A program made the position numbers and the translations under genes. A DNA stretch of 36,662 nucleotides from Pseudomonas psychrophila HA-4 (GTDB taxonomy: Bacteria; Pseudomonadota; Gammaproteobacteria; Pseudomonadales; Pseudomonadaceae): contig NZ_ALJC01000077.1 of the NCBI RefSeq assembly GCF_000282975.1, forward strand, positions 1 through 36,662, given 5' to 3'. Under the pieces are notes generated by a model, which was not told where the DNA came from, made no database searches, and saw only the letters and a program-made list of their open reading frames with translations. Shown in pieces: positions 26,262 through 35,762 of the stretch (positions are counted from its first letter, which is position 1; every line of letters starts with the position of its first letter).

Positions 26262-27257
26262 ATGAAGATTCTGGTCACCGGCGCGAGCGGCTTTATTGGC
26301 GGACGCTTTGCGCGTTTTGCCTTGGAGCAGGGCTTTGACGTACGGGTCAGCGGACGTCGGGCTGAAGGGGTTGAACACCTAGTGCGACGTGGTGCTGAGT
26401 TTATCCAGGGCGATTTGACCGATGGCCTGCTGGTGCGTGACCTGTGCGTCGATGTCGATGTCGTGGTGCATTGCGCAGGGCATGTCGGCGCCTGGGGGCG
26501 TTATCAGGATTTCTTTCGTGACAACGTACTCGTCACCGAGAACGTCGTTGAAGCCTGCTTGAAACAGCGGGTGCGGCGTCTGGTCCACTTGTCATCCGCT
26601 TCGCTTTACTTCGACGGACGCCCGCACCTCGGGCTGACTGAGGACGATGTGCCCAAGCGTTTCAAGCACCCTTATGCTGAGACCCAATTTTTGGCCGAGC
26701 AAAAGGTTTTCGGGGCTCAGGAGTTCGGTCTTGAAGTAATCGCTTTGCGACCACGTTTTGTGACCGGGGCAGGTGACATGAGCCTCTTCCCGCGGTTGTT
26801 GAAGCAGCAACGCAAAGGCCGATTGGCGATCATTGGCAACGGCCTGAACAAGGTCGACTTCACCAGCATGCAGAACCTTAACGAAGCGCTGATGAGCAGC
26901 GTACTGGTGAGCGGCTCGGCCTTGGGCAAGGCCTATAACATCAGCAATGGCACGCCGATCCCGTTGTGGGACGTGGTCAACTACGTCATGCGCCAGATGA
27001 ATGTGCCGCAAGTCACCCGCTATCGGGGCTACGGCATGGCCTATAGTGTGGGCGCACTCAGTGAGGCCGCGTGCAAAGTGTGGCCGGGCCAGCCTGAGCC
27101 GACACTCTCGCGTTTAGGGGTGCAGGTGATGGACAAAGACTTCACTCTCGACATCAGCCGCGCCCGACATTACCTCGACTACGATCCCAAAGTTAGCCTG
27201 TGGGCAGCGCTGGACGAGTTTTGCGGTTGGTGGAAGATAAGCAGTGGCAAGCTTTAA
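26262..27257 (+). CDS. extended SDR / NAD-dependent epimerase-like protein with Gln at the catalytic Lys position
   Basis: The 331-residue protein has an N-terminal Rossmann motif TGASGFIGG (6-14), DLTD, VVHCAGHVGAWG and HLSSASLYFDG (Ser near 112), all typical of 3-beta-HSD-like extended SDRs. The catalytic YxxxK reads Y138-A-E-T-Q142: tyrosine is kept but lysine is glutamine (CAA). Either activity is altered or another residue substitutes. Start ATG 26262 has TGGAG 8 nt ahead; TTG 26250 would add four residues. The corresponding P. aeruginosa gene near PA4361 is annotated only as a probable oxidoreductase. Confidence 0.85.
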   Translation: MKILVTGASGFIGGRFARFALEQGFDVRVSGRRAEGVEHLVRRGAEFIQGDLTDGLLVRDLCVDVDVVVHCAGHVGAWGRYQDFFRDNVLVTENVVEACLKQRVRRLVHLSSASLYFDGRPHLGLTEDDVPKRFKHPYAETQFLAEQKVFGAQEFGLEVIALRPRFVTGAGDMSLFPRLLKQQRKGRLAIIGNGLNKVDFTSMQNLNEALMSSVLVSGSALGKAYNISNGTPIPLWDVVNYVMRQMNVPQVTRYRGYGMAYSVGALSEAACKVWPGQPEPTLSRLGVQVMDKDFTLDISRARHYLDYDPKVSLWAALDEFCGWWKISSGKL

Positions 27258-27327
27258 GCGCCAAGCTGCAAGTTTGAGGCCCCATGCTTTAAGCTTGCGG
27301 CTTTTAGCTGATCGCTTGCTGCTCTTT
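27241..27327. repeat. inverted repeat element, copy 2 (AAGCTTGCGGCT family)
   Basis: GTGGCAAG then CCAAGCTGCAAGTTTGAG on the left mirrors CATGCTTTAAGCTTGCGGCT on the right. It shares the exact 12-mer AAGCTTGCGGCT (27291-27302) with the element at 15757-15846 and has the same arm order. The left arm overlaps the last codons of the upstream SDR gene, including its TAA. Confidence 0.6.
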
Positions 27328-27342
27328 TAAGGACGTTTTTCC

Positions 27343-28164
27343 ATGCGTAACGATGCTCGTGACGACTTCGACAATGTTCCGACCCTGCGTGCCAATGCGG
27401 ATGACCATGATGACCCGGCCTCGACCAGTGGCGCGCGCGAGCGCACCACGGTGTACTCACGTAATACGCCGGTGATCAAGGTTAAAGGCCCGAGCACGGG
27501 GCCATTGTGGGCGTTGATCTTGGCCTTGCTGGTCGCGGTTGGCGGGTTGGCCTGGTGGAGCTTTCAGCAGATTTCCTTGATGGAACAACAGTTGGTGGCA
27601 ACGCAAGAAAGCTTTGCGCGCATCAGCGAAGAAGCGGCGGGGCGTCTGCAGGCAATCTCAGGCAAGGTTGTGGCCAGTGAGTCGAGTATTAACAATGACA
27701 GCGAAGCCTTGAAGTTGCAGATCAAGCAACTTGAAGAGCAACTTTTGGAGCAGGGCAAACACCAGCAAGGTTTGGTGGCTGGGCAGCAAGGCGACCTGGA
27801 CCAGCGATTCGAGCAAATCAACGCCGCGATGTTGCTGCAAGTGACCGCGCAGAAAGAAAACCAGACCCGGTTTGAGACAGACCTCAAAGCTATGAGCACT
27901 GAGTTGGCCACCCTCAAAGCCGCCGTCGCACAACAAGCCGCAGACGTGACCACCTTAAAAAAACAGGGCAATCCGAGCGCTGCGGTGGCGAGCTTGGAAC
28001 AAGACATGATCGTGCTCAAAAGCCAGCTTGAAAACCGCCCAGCGCCGTCACAAGGCGCCAGCACCGCAGAATTTGACGTGTTCCGCGCCCAAATGACACG
28101 CAACCTCACCACCTTGCAAAGCCAGATCCAGAACCTACAAAAGCAAATCAGCGGCCGACCCTAA
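27343..28164 (+). CDS. membrane-anchored coiled-coil protein
   Basis: The 273-residue protein has a cytoplasmic, acidic N-terminal part (1-50), one membrane helix at about 54-73 (PLWALILALLVAVGGLAWW) and a long predicted coiled coil from about 78 to the end (QISLMEQQLVATQESFARI, LKLQIKQLEEQLLEQ, LTTLQSQIQNLQKQI). This topology puts the coiled coil in the periplasm. Related genes in P. aeruginosa (PA4360 by position) carry a chromosome-segregation-ATPase label, but there is no ATP-binding motif here. Function unknown. Confidence 0.85.
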   Translation: MRNDARDDFDNVPTLRANADDHDDPASTSGARERTTVYSRNTPVIKVKGPSTGPLWALILALLVAVGGLAWWSFQQISLMEQQLVATQESFARISEEAAGRLQAISGKVVASESSINNDSEALKLQIKQLEEQLLEQGKHQQGLVAGQQGDLDQRFEQINAAMLLQVTAQKENQTRFETDLKAMSTELATLKAAVAQQAADVTTLKKQGNPSAAVASLEQDMIVLKSQLENRPAPSQGASTAEFDVFRAQMTRNLTTLQSQIQNLQKQISGRP

Positions 28165-28206
28165 CCCGATTGCGCACCCCTTGTAGGCGCAAGCAGGGAT
28201 AGGCAA

Positions 28207-29724
28207 TTACTGCGCTTTATCCCCGCGCCCACGCAGTACCTTATTCGGCATGGTGATCGCCGCGCAGAGGCCCAGCAGTGAGATCGCGGCACTGACCAGC
28301 AGCAAGTTGCGGAAGGTCATCAGCAGTTCACTGCGCAGGTTATCCAGCGCCGGGCCTTGCACAGCGTTGAGTCCGTCCAGCAACACATTGCCCGAACTGC
28401 CTTCACCCAGCAGCGGCTGGCCCACCGCTGGCGTCAGCAACGAATCATGCAGCAACGCGAGCAACAAGGCCGACATCAGCGCCACGCCCACCGCGCCGCC
28501 CAGCGAGCGAAACAGGTTAGTGGTGCTGGTAGCGACGCCAATATCGTGTTGCTCCACTGAGTTCTGCGCGCCCACCAGGGACGTCGGAAACTGCATCCCT
28601 GCCGCGATCCCGCTGAGCAGCATAAACACGCCACTCAATAGCTCGGCGCTCGGTGGGCTTAAGGCCATGCCGGCAATGGAGAGCGGCATCAGCACCGCTC
28701 CACTCAAAATCATGGGTTTGTAATACCCGGTCACGGAGGTCATGCGCCCAGCAAAGTAGGCGCCCATGGGCAACCCCATGGCCAATGGCAGCAAGTGCAG
28801 GGCCGCGCTGTCTGCGCCGGCGCCGGTGATGCTTTGGTAACGCAGCGGCATTAACACGATCAGCGAAATGGCCTGGAAGCTGGTGAAGAAAATGGTGCAC
28901 CAACACAGCACTGCGTTGCGATTGGCGAACAGGTGCATCGGCAGCAATGGTTCTGGGGTGCGGCGCTCATGCCAGACAAACAGCACCAGTGCGACCAGTG
29001 CAGTCGCCATCAGGCTCAGTACCTGATCGTCGCGCCAGCTCTGGCCCTGGCCAATAAAGGTGATACCCAGCAGCAATGAGGTCAGCCCCACAATCATCAG
29101 CACGGTGCCAAGGTAGTCAATAATCGGTTTACGTTGTGGGACAGGTAGCCCGACCAATGTGCGATGCGCGATCCACAACGACACCAGTCCCAGCGGCAGG
29201 TTGATCAAAAACACCCACCGCCACGACAAGTATTCGGTCATGTAGCCGCCCAGCACCGGCCCGGCGACACTGGCCACCGCGTACATGCTGCTGAAATAGC
29301 CCTGATAGCGTCCGCGTTCGCGCGGCGGCACGATGTCACCGATGATCGCCTGACTGACTGAAATCATCCCGCCGGCGCCAATTCCCTGAAGAATTCGCGC
29401 CAATACCAGTTGTTCCATATTCTGCGCGAGCCCGCAAAATATCGAGGCCAGGGTAAACAGAGCCATGCCAAACAGCATCAGGCGCCTGCGGCCATACAAG
29501 TCGCCGAGCTTGCCGTAGATCGGTACCGCCACGGTCATGGCCACCATGTAGCCGGAAATCACCCATGCCAGTTGGCTGACATCCTTGAACTGCGCAGAGA
29601 TGGCGGGAATCGAGACGGCAACAATGGTTTGGTCCAGCGCCCCCAGAAAAATCGCCAGCATTAGGGCGACGAGGATGCTGCGAATGGCGGGTTTAGCGTG
29701 TGGAGGCGGGTTCAGGCTGGTCAC
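28207..29724 (-). CDS. DHA2-family (EmrB/QacA) MFS efflux transporter
   Basis: The 505-residue inner-membrane protein has 14 hydrophobic helices, the DHA2 motif LDQTIVAVSIPAI in helix 1, motif A GKLGDLYGRRRLM and the proline/glycine-rich antiporter motif in helix 5 (AVASVAGPVLGGYMTEYLSWRWVFLINLPLG). It would use the proton gradient to export drugs or other organic compounds. It lies 59 bp downstream of pobA on the same strand, which hints at aromatic-acid efflux, but the substrate is not shown. GTG 29724, with AGGTG upstream, is preferred over GTG 29733. Confidence 0.9.
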   Translation of the reverse strand: MTSLNPPPHAKPAIRSILVALMLAIFLGALDQTIVAVSIPAISAQFKDVSQLAWVISGYMVAMTVAVPIYGKLGDLYGRRRLMLFGMALFTLASIFCGLAQNMEQLVLARILQGIGAGGMISVSQAIIGDIVPPRERGRYQGYFSSMYAVASVAGPVLGGYMTEYLSWRWVFLINLPLGLVSLWIAHRTLVGLPVPQRKPIIDYLGTVLMIVGLTSLLLGITFIGQGQSWRDDQVLSLMATALVALVLFVWHERRTPEPLLPMHLFANRNAVLCWCTIFFTSFQAISLIVLMPLRYQSITGAGADSAALHLLPLAMGLPMGAYFAGRMTSVTGYYKPMILSGAVLMPLSIAGMALSPPSAELLSGVFMLLSGIAAGMQFPTSLVGAQNSVEQHDIGVATSTTNLFRSLGGAVGVALMSALLLALLHDSLLTPAVGQPLLGEGSSGNVLLDGLNAVQGPALDNLRSELLMTFRNLLLVSAAISLLGLCAAITMPNKVLRGRGDKAQ

Positions 29725-29737
29725 AAAATACACCTGC

Positions 29738-29763
29738 GGGCATCGAACGTGTGGCGGATGCCC
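29738..29763. promoter_or_regulatory. inverted repeat between pobA and the DHA2 gene
   Basis: GGGCATC (29738-29744) and GATGCCC (29757-29763) form a perfect 7-bp inverted repeat with a 12-bp spacer, 13 bp before the transporter's GTG on the minus strand. No T-run follows. It could be a protein-binding site for a dimeric repressor or an RNA hairpin near the ribosome site. Confidence 0.35.
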
Positions 29764-29783
29764 GAAGTGTACTCGATAGCCTG

Positions 29784-31001
<1,218 letters not shown>

Positions 31002-31017
31002 TTAATAACGTCATGCA

Positions 31018-31043
31018 ATCTCTGGTAGGAGCGCGCTCGCTAA
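31018..31043. repeat. REP-like element in the pobA-pobR spacer
   Basis: GGTAGGAGCGCGCTCGCTAAAG resembles the Pseudomonas REP consensus with a shortened loop; its core GAGCGCGCTC (31029-31038) is a perfect palindrome. Further right, TCGCT-TGCG-AGCGA (31080-31093) is a second small palindrome of similar composition. Whether these contribute to pob regulation is unknown. Confidence 0.5.
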
Positions 31044-31185
31044 AGGACGAAATGGTTTTTATAATTTGTGCCTGTATTTTTCGCTTGCGAGCGAGGCAAA
31101 TGAAGGTGATAAATGCGCCATTACCGGTACTTTTCACCAATCAGTGCGATTATCGGCCCATTGCGATCTCGACAGGTTGTGCCCC

Positions 31186-32079
31186 ATGACCGCCTCTGCT
31201 CCTGTTTCTATCCCAGTGTTCAAACTGTACGGCGAACAGCAAGACTGGCTCAGCCCCGACCTGCTGCACTGCGAGACCATTTCACTGCGTAGCCGTGTTC
31301 ATGACTGGGAAATACGCCCCCACCGGCATGCTGATTTGTGCCAGTTGCTGTACGTGCACAAAGGCCGGGCGCGGGTCGAAATTGAAGGCCAATTCCATGA
31401 ACTGGCGCCATCGGCGATTCAGGTGATCCCGCCGCTGTGTGTGCACGGATTTCAGTTTTCGCCGAACGTTGAAGGTTTTGTTCTGACCCTGGCCGCGCCA
31501 CTGGTGGCTCAGTTACAAGCGCAGTTAGGTGGCTCAATGAGCGCCCTGCAACGGGTTGCCAGCTACCCGGCGGGCAAGGATAGGAACTACCTCAACAGCT
31601 TGTTCAGCGCGTTGCAAAGTGAATATGTGAGCGCGCAGCCCGCTCGCGATATGCTCCTGAAATCGCTGATAAGTGTGCTGTTGGTGTGGGTCACGCGTCA
31701 GGTTATTCAGCGCCGTGAAGCCCGGCAGATACCACAACGCGGGCGTGAGTACCTGAACCTGTTCAATCAGCAGGTCGAAGCGCTGTTTCACGAACAGCCC
31801 AGCGTCGAGCAGTTGGCACATCGGGTGGGGATTTCGGTGGCTCACCTCAACAGCATTTGCCGCGAGCTGGCAGGGCAGTCGGCCTTGCAGATTATGCATC
31901 AGCGGCTGTTGTTGGAGGCCAAGCGTCATTTGATCTACACACCCATGAGTGTCAGCGAAGTGGCCGATAGTCTAGGGTTCGTCGACCCGGCGTATTTTGC
32001 ACGGTTCTTCCGGCGCCTGACGGGCACCTCGCCCAGTGGATTTCGAACAGACCGGACTGACAGCGTCAACCCGGTTTGA
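31186..32079 (+). CDS. pobR: PobR-type AraC-family regulator of pobA
   Basis: The 297-residue regulator has an N-terminal cupin-like ligand domain (WEIRPHRHADLCQLLYVHKGRARVEIEGQFHELAPSAIQVIPPLCVHGF) and two helix-turn-helices at the C-terminus (VEQLAHRVGISVAHLNSICRELAGQSALQIM and VSEVADSLGFVDPAYFARFFRRLTGTSPSGFR). It is divergent from pobA across 217 bp, as for AraC-type PobR activators responding to 4-hydroxybenzoate. The unrelated IclR-type PobR of Acinetobacter is not meant. ATG 31186 gives a sensible N-terminus; the frame extends to 31066 through spacer DNA without a ribosome site. Confidence 0.9.
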   Translation: MTASAPVSIPVFKLYGEQQDWLSPDLLHCETISLRSRVHDWEIRPHRHADLCQLLYVHKGRARVEIEGQFHELAPSAIQVIPPLCVHGFQFSPNVEGFVLTLAAPLVAQLQAQLGGSMSALQRVASYPAGKDRNYLNSLFSALQSEYVSAQPARDMLLKSLISVLLVWVTRQVIQRREARQIPQRGREYLNLFNQQVEALFHEQPSVEQLAHRVGISVAHLNSICRELAGQSALQIMHQRLLLEAKRHLIYTPMSVSEVADSLGFVDPAYFARFFRRLTGTSPSGFRTDRTDSVNPV

Positions 32080-32080
32080 T

Positions 32081-32106
32081 GCTCTAAAGGATCCTTTCTT
32101 GAGAGC
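32081..32106. terminator. possible bidirectional hairpin between pobR and the LysR gene
   Basis: GCTCT (32081-32085) and AGAGC (32102-32106) enclose the palindrome AAAGGATCCTTT. It fills the 28-bp gap between converging genes. No strong U-run on either strand. Confidence 0.35.
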
Positions 32107-32107
32107 G

Positions 32108-33016
32108 CTAAACAGCGCGTTTGTCCCAAGCAGGTTCCTCAGTAAAACGCTCCGCAAGAAAGTCGAGCATGCTGCGCAACGTCGCAGGCATGTGCTTGCG
32201 CGAGGCGTACACCGCATAAATATTCATCGCCAACGGTTCAGCGTTAGGCAGTAGGCGCACCAACTCACCGCTGCGCACGTGGCACCCGGCCAGATAGGTG
32301 GGCAACAGCGAAATCCCCGCACCCGCTAGCGTGGCGCTGAGCAGCGTGCTGGCTTCGTTGGCGCTGATATTGCCCTGCACTGGCACTGAAACCACTTCGC
32401 CATGAGCCGTGAAATGCCACAGACTTTTGCCGTAGTAAGAATGGCTCAGGCAGTTGTGCTGGCTGAGATCATCGACCTGCTGCGGCGCCGGATGTGCGCG
32501 TAAATACAAGGGGGTTGCGCATAGCACCGAGCGGCAAACGGTCAGCTTGCGAGCGATCAAGCTTGGGTCCAAGTCGTTGCTGGTGCGAATCGCTAGGTCG
32601 ATGCGCTCATCCACCAAATTCACTGTGCGGTCGAGCATTTGCAGGTCGATGCTTACGTCGGGGTAGCGCCGCACGTACTCGGTGACGGCGGCGGCCAACT
32701 GCGCCTGCCCGAACGAGGTGCTGACGCTGATACGCAATAGCCCTCGCGGCGCATCAGCGGGCACGCTCACGGCGGCTTGCATGTCGTCTGCCAGTTCCAG
32801 TAACTGCCGACAGCGGGGCAGGGTTTCATTGCCTGCGGCGGTCAGGCTCAGTTTGCGCGTGGTGCGATGCATCAAACGCGCGCCTACCCACTCTTCGAGT
32901 TCTGCCAAATAACGTGACACCACGGGGCGTGATAAGTCCAGTTGGTCGGCTGCCGCTGACTGGCTACCCAGGTCCACTACCGTGACAAATACCCGCATTG
33001 CGATAAGACGATCCAT
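32108..33016 (-). CDS. LysR-family transcriptional regulator (CrgA/DmlR type)
   Basis: The 302-residue protein has a LysR helix-turn-helix (MRVFVTVVDLGSQSAAADQLDLSRPVVSRYLAELEEWVGARLMHRTTRKLSLTAAG) followed by a substrate-binding domain with LRISVSTSFGQAQLAAAVTEYVRRYPDVSIDL and RIDLAIRTSNDLDPSLIARKL, typical of the CrgA subgroup. It is divergent from the MBL-fold gene across 105 bp and so probably controls that gene and the NAD(P)-binding gene behind it. It converges with pobR. Ligand unknown. Confidence 0.9.
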   Translation of the reverse strand: MDRLIAMRVFVTVVDLGSQSAAADQLDLSRPVVSRYLAELEEWVGARLMHRTTRKLSLTAAGNETLPRCRQLLELADDMQAAVSVPADAPRGLLRISVSTSFGQAQLAAAVTEYVRRYPDVSIDLQMLDRTVNLVDERIDLAIRTSNDLDPSLIARKLTVCRSVLCATPLYLRAHPAPQQVDDLSQHNCLSHSYYGKSLWHFTAHGEVVSVPVQGNISANEASTLLSATLAGAGISLLPTYLAGCHVRSGELVRLLPNAEPLAMNIYAVYASRKHMPATLRSMLDFLAERFTEEPAWDKRAV

Positions 33017-33121
33017 GATTTGCCCGATTACTGAAACAAACTATGTCGGAGCATCGCATTTTTTGTCGCCTATTGTGCGACTAAGCTCTGTCCATCGCTG
33101 ACCCAGCCACAGGACGTATCC

Positions 33122-34012
33122 ATGACCGTATTTTCTACTCTTCGCCGTTTTTGCCTCAGTGCTGTCGCTGTGGGCTTCGCTGCGCATGCGGCGGCGGCCC
33201 CGGCACCGGCACCCTTGACCTTGGATGTCTACAACCCAGGCAGCGAGGCGATTTTTCCGGTGTCGTCAGTGTTGGTCAGTGGCGAGAAAGACGCGATTCT
33301 GGTGGATGCGCAGTTTGGCAAGTCTCAGGCCCAGCAACTGGTCGAAAAAATCCGCGCCAGCGGCAAGCACCTGACCACCATCTACATTAGCCACGGCGAC
33401 CCCGACTACTACTTTGGCCTCGACACCCTGACCAAGGCCTTTCCTGATGCCAATGTGCTGGCCACGGCTCCGACGGTTGAGCACATCAACCAGACCAAAG
33501 ACGCCAAGCTGGCGTTTTGGGGGCCGAAAATGGGCAGCGATGTGCCGAGCCGGTTAATCGTGCCGCATGCCATGAAAGGCAACACCTTGGAGCTTGAAGG
33601 CCATGAACTGGATGTCGTCGGGCTGACTAGTCGGCAGCCGGAACGCACCTTTGTCTGGATTCCATCGCTTAAAGCGGTGGTCGGTGGCGTGGTCGTGGCC
33701 GATAACCTGCACGTGTGGATGGCCGATACCCAGACCCCGCAGTCGCACCGGCAATGGGTGGGCACCTTGAAACGCATCACCAGCCTGCAACCGACTATTG
33801 TCGTGCCAGGGCATTACCTAGGCGCAAACGATTATTCATTGAGCTCAGTGACCTTCACTCGCGATTACATCAAGGCATTTGATGAAGAAACCCTCAAGGC
33901 CAAGAACTCGGATGAGCTGATCACAGCGATGAAAAAACGTTACCCGAATGTGGGTGAAGAGTCTTCGCTGGAACTGAGCGCCAAAGTGGCAAAAGGCGAA
34001 ATGACGTGGTGA
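33122..34012 (+). CDS. exported MBL-fold protein with non-canonical metal motif
   Basis: The 296-residue protein has a Sec signal peptide (to about AHAAAA, residue 26) and a metallo-beta-lactamase-like fold (SSVLVSGEKDAILVDAQFG, TIYISHGDPDYYFGLDTL, VVPGHYLGA). The usual HxHxDH reads H91-G-D93-P-D95-Y96: the second histidine is aspartate and the third is tyrosine, so a standard two-zinc site is not expected. Other MBL-fold proteins with this SHGDPDYYFG form exist to my memory but their substrates are unclear. The NAD(P)-binding gene follows after 43 bp, likely in one operon under the divergent LysR regulator. Confidence 0.85.
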   Translation: MTVFSTLRRFCLSAVAVGFAAHAAAAPAPAPLTLDVYNPGSEAIFPVSSVLVSGEKDAILVDAQFGKSQAQQLVEKIRASGKHLTTIYISHGDPDYYFGLDTLTKAFPDANVLATAPTVEHINQTKDAKLAFWGPKMGSDVPSRLIVPHAMKGNTLELEGHELDVVGLTSRQPERTFVWIPSLKAVVGGVVVADNLHVWMADTQTPQSHRQWVGTLKRITSLQPTIVVPGHYLGANDYSLSSVTFTRDYIKAFDEETLKAKNSDELITAMKKRYPNVGEESSLELSAKVAKGEMTW

Positions 34013-34055
34013 TTTAACGCGGACCTCTACGAAATCCATCCAACAGGAGAACATC

Positions 34056-34673
34056 ATGAGCAACATTGCAATTATCGGCGCCACTGGTCGTGCGGGTGGC
34101 CAACTGCTGGAAGAAGCGCTGCGTCGTGGTCATCACGTGACCGCCATTGCCCGTCACGCTTCGTCCAAAATCGGTCAGCGTGCGGGTGTTGTGACCCAGG
34201 ATGTTGACGTCAACGACCCCCAAGCGTTGCAGGCGGCCGTAGCGGGAAGTGACGTGGTACTCAGCGCAGCGCATTTTTCGACACTCAACCCTGAAGCGAT
34301 CATCGAACCGGTGAAAAAGGCCGGGGTGAAACGCCTGCTGTTTGTGGGCGGTGCGGGTTCGCTATTACTGCCGGATAACACCAAGGTCATCGACAGCAAA
34401 GGCTTCCCGAAAGAATACCTGCCAGAAGCGTCGGCGGGCGGCGTGTACCTCGACACGCTGCGCAACGAAAAGGACTTGGACTGGACCTTTATTTCGCCAT
34501 CAGCCGAGTTTGTCGAAGGCGAGCGCACGGGCACCTTCCGTCTGGGCAAAGACCACCTGCTGGTCAGTGCCGAAGGCAAAAGCTGGATCACCTTCGCGGA
34601 CTTCGCCATCGCGATGCTGGATGAAGTTGAACAGCCCAAGCACTCGCGCCAGCGGTTCACCGTGGGGTATTGA
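34056..34673 (+). CDS. atypical SDR / NAD(P)H-binding protein
   Basis: The 205-residue cytoplasmic protein has GATGRAGG (8-15), an Arg at the end of strand 2 (AIARHASS, favouring NADP), VVLSAAHFS and KRLLFVGGAGSLLL, all typical of the NAD(P)-binding NmrA/YwnB-like group. It lacks the classical YxxxK and may be a reductase or a redox sensor. CAGGAGAA precedes the ATG. It is the second gene after the exported MBL-fold protein. Confidence 0.85.
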   Translation: MSNIAIIGATGRAGGQLLEEALRRGHHVTAIARHASSKIGQRAGVVTQDVDVNDPQALQAAVAGSDVVLSAAHFSTLNPEAIIEPVKKAGVKRLLFVGGAGSLLLPDNTKVIDSKGFPKEYLPEASAGGVYLDTLRNEKDLDWTFISPSAEFVEGERTGTFRLGKDHLLVSAEGKSWITFADFAIAMLDEVEQPKHSRQRFTVGY

Positions 34674-34689
34674 TCCAGCATTCACGTTG

Positions 34690-34730
34690 TAGCCGCTGCA
34701 CGCTGCGATAAGGGCCGAAGGCCCTTCGAC
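34690..34730. terminator. bidirectional hairpin / Pseudomonas repeat between SDR and AraC genes
   Basis: AAGGGCC-GAA-GGCCCTT (34710-34726) is a perfect 7-bp stem. It is preceded by GTAGCCGCTGCACGCTGCGA, which matches a dispersed Pseudomonas repeat with GTAGCCGCTGC and GCTGCGATAAG blocks. It lies between converging genes and likely ends both transcripts. Confidence 0.6.
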
Positions 34731-34735
34731 TGGCG

Positions 34736-35665
34736 TCATAAGCTCAGGCGCATGCGCGCCAGATCCCGTACCGGGGGCGCACCAAACTGTCGGCTGTACT
34801 CGCGGCTGAATTGCGAAGGGCTTTCATAACCCACGCGATAACCCGCCGCCGAAGCGTCGAGCCCCTCACTGAGCATCAGCCGTCGGGCCTCGTTAAGGCG
34901 CAATTGCTTTTGGTACTGCAACGGACTCATGGCAGTCACGGCCTTGAACCTGTGATGGAGCGTCGACACGCTCAAGTTGGCTTCACGGGCCAAGTTGTCA
35001 ATGCGCAGCGGTTGTTCGAAATTACCGTTGAGCCACGAAATAGCACGGCTGACACGGTGGGTTTGACTGTTCTCGCTCGCAATTTCATACAAGCGATAAC
35101 CTTGGGGACTGCGCAGCAGGCGATACAAGATCTCGCGGCGAATGAGTGGCGCGAGCATGGCGATGTCTTTCGGCGTGTCGAGCAGCCGCGTCAGTCGCAA
35201 CAAGGCGTCGAGCATCGATTGGTCGATGGGTTCAACGTACAGCCCGCGCCCGGCAGGTCGCGAAGGCACGCCCATCGGGCCTGCGTCATTGAGCAAGGTG
35301 GTGATTTCTGCCGGATCAATATCAAGGCGCAAGGCCAATATCGGTTTCTCGGGAGACACCTCTACCACGCGCCCGCTGATGGGCATCGACACCGAAACCA
35401 CCAGGTAATTGAGTGGGTCGTAGGCAAAGCACTCGTCTGCCAAGCGAACCTCTTTACGGCCCTGGGCCATGATGCACAGCGCGGGCTTGGGCAGGCTGGG
35501 GGAAAAATCGCTGGGTTGGCAGTAGCGCGACACAAACAGTGCCTCAACCCCCGTTTCGTACGAGCCTTCGCCGCCGGTATGCCGGTAAATCAGGTCGGCC
35601 AGTTCCACGCGCTGTTTTTCAAGCGCGGGGTCGAGCGCGGGTCGCGGCGGTTCCAGCAGTGACAT
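34736..35665 (-). CDS. AraC-family transcriptional regulator
   Basis: The 309-residue protein carries an AraC N-terminal type ligand domain (YETGVEALFVSRYCQPSDFSPSLPKPALCIMAQGRKEVRLADECFAYDPLNYLVVSVSMP) and a C-terminal pair of helix-turn-helices (RIDNLAREANLSVSTLHHRFKAVTAMSPLQYQKQLRLNEARRLM and ASAAGYRVGYESPSQFSREYSRQFG). I start at ATG 35665, preceded by GAGGAAA, although the frame runs open to 35851. It is divergent from the ABM gene; two matched operators in the spacer suggest it regulates itself and that gene. The effector is unknown. Confidence 0.9.
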   Translation of the reverse strand: MSLLEPPRPALDPALEKQRVELADLIYRHTGGEGSYETGVEALFVSRYCQPSDFSPSLPKPALCIMAQGRKEVRLADECFAYDPLNYLVVSVSMPISGRVVEVSPEKPILALRLDIDPAEITTLLNDAGPMGVPSRPAGRGLYVEPIDQSMLDALLRLTRLLDTPKDIAMLAPLIRREILYRLLRSPQGYRLYEIASENSQTHRVSRAISWLNGNFEQPLRIDNLAREANLSVSTLHHRFKAVTAMSPLQYQKQLRLNEARRLMLSEGLDASAAGYRVGYESPSQFSREYSRQFGAPPVRDLARMRLSL

Positions 35666-35729
35666 TTGACGTTTCCTCATAACAGACGCGGTGTAGGCAC
35701 AGCTTAATTTTGTGCAAGGCGAGGGGGTA

Positions 35730-35762
35730 GTCAATTTCTGTCGCAGTCTTGCCTGATCCTGC
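35730..35762 (+). promoter_or_regulatory. AraC-type operator, copy 1 (araC side)
   Basis: This 33-bp site contains TTTCTG (35735-35740) and ATCCTG (35756-35761), half-sites 21 bp apart, the spacing used by AraC-family proteins. It matches the reverse complement of 35880-35912 at 26 of 33 positions. Between it and the regulator gene, AGCTTAA (35701-35707; TTAAGCT on the minus strand) lies exactly 22 bp away, a likely -10 region. Confidence 0.72.

Noticed and set aside
31066..31185. 40-residue N-terminal extension of PobR
   Set aside because: It is spacer sequence next to REP-like DNA without a ribosome site; the family starts near ATG 31186.
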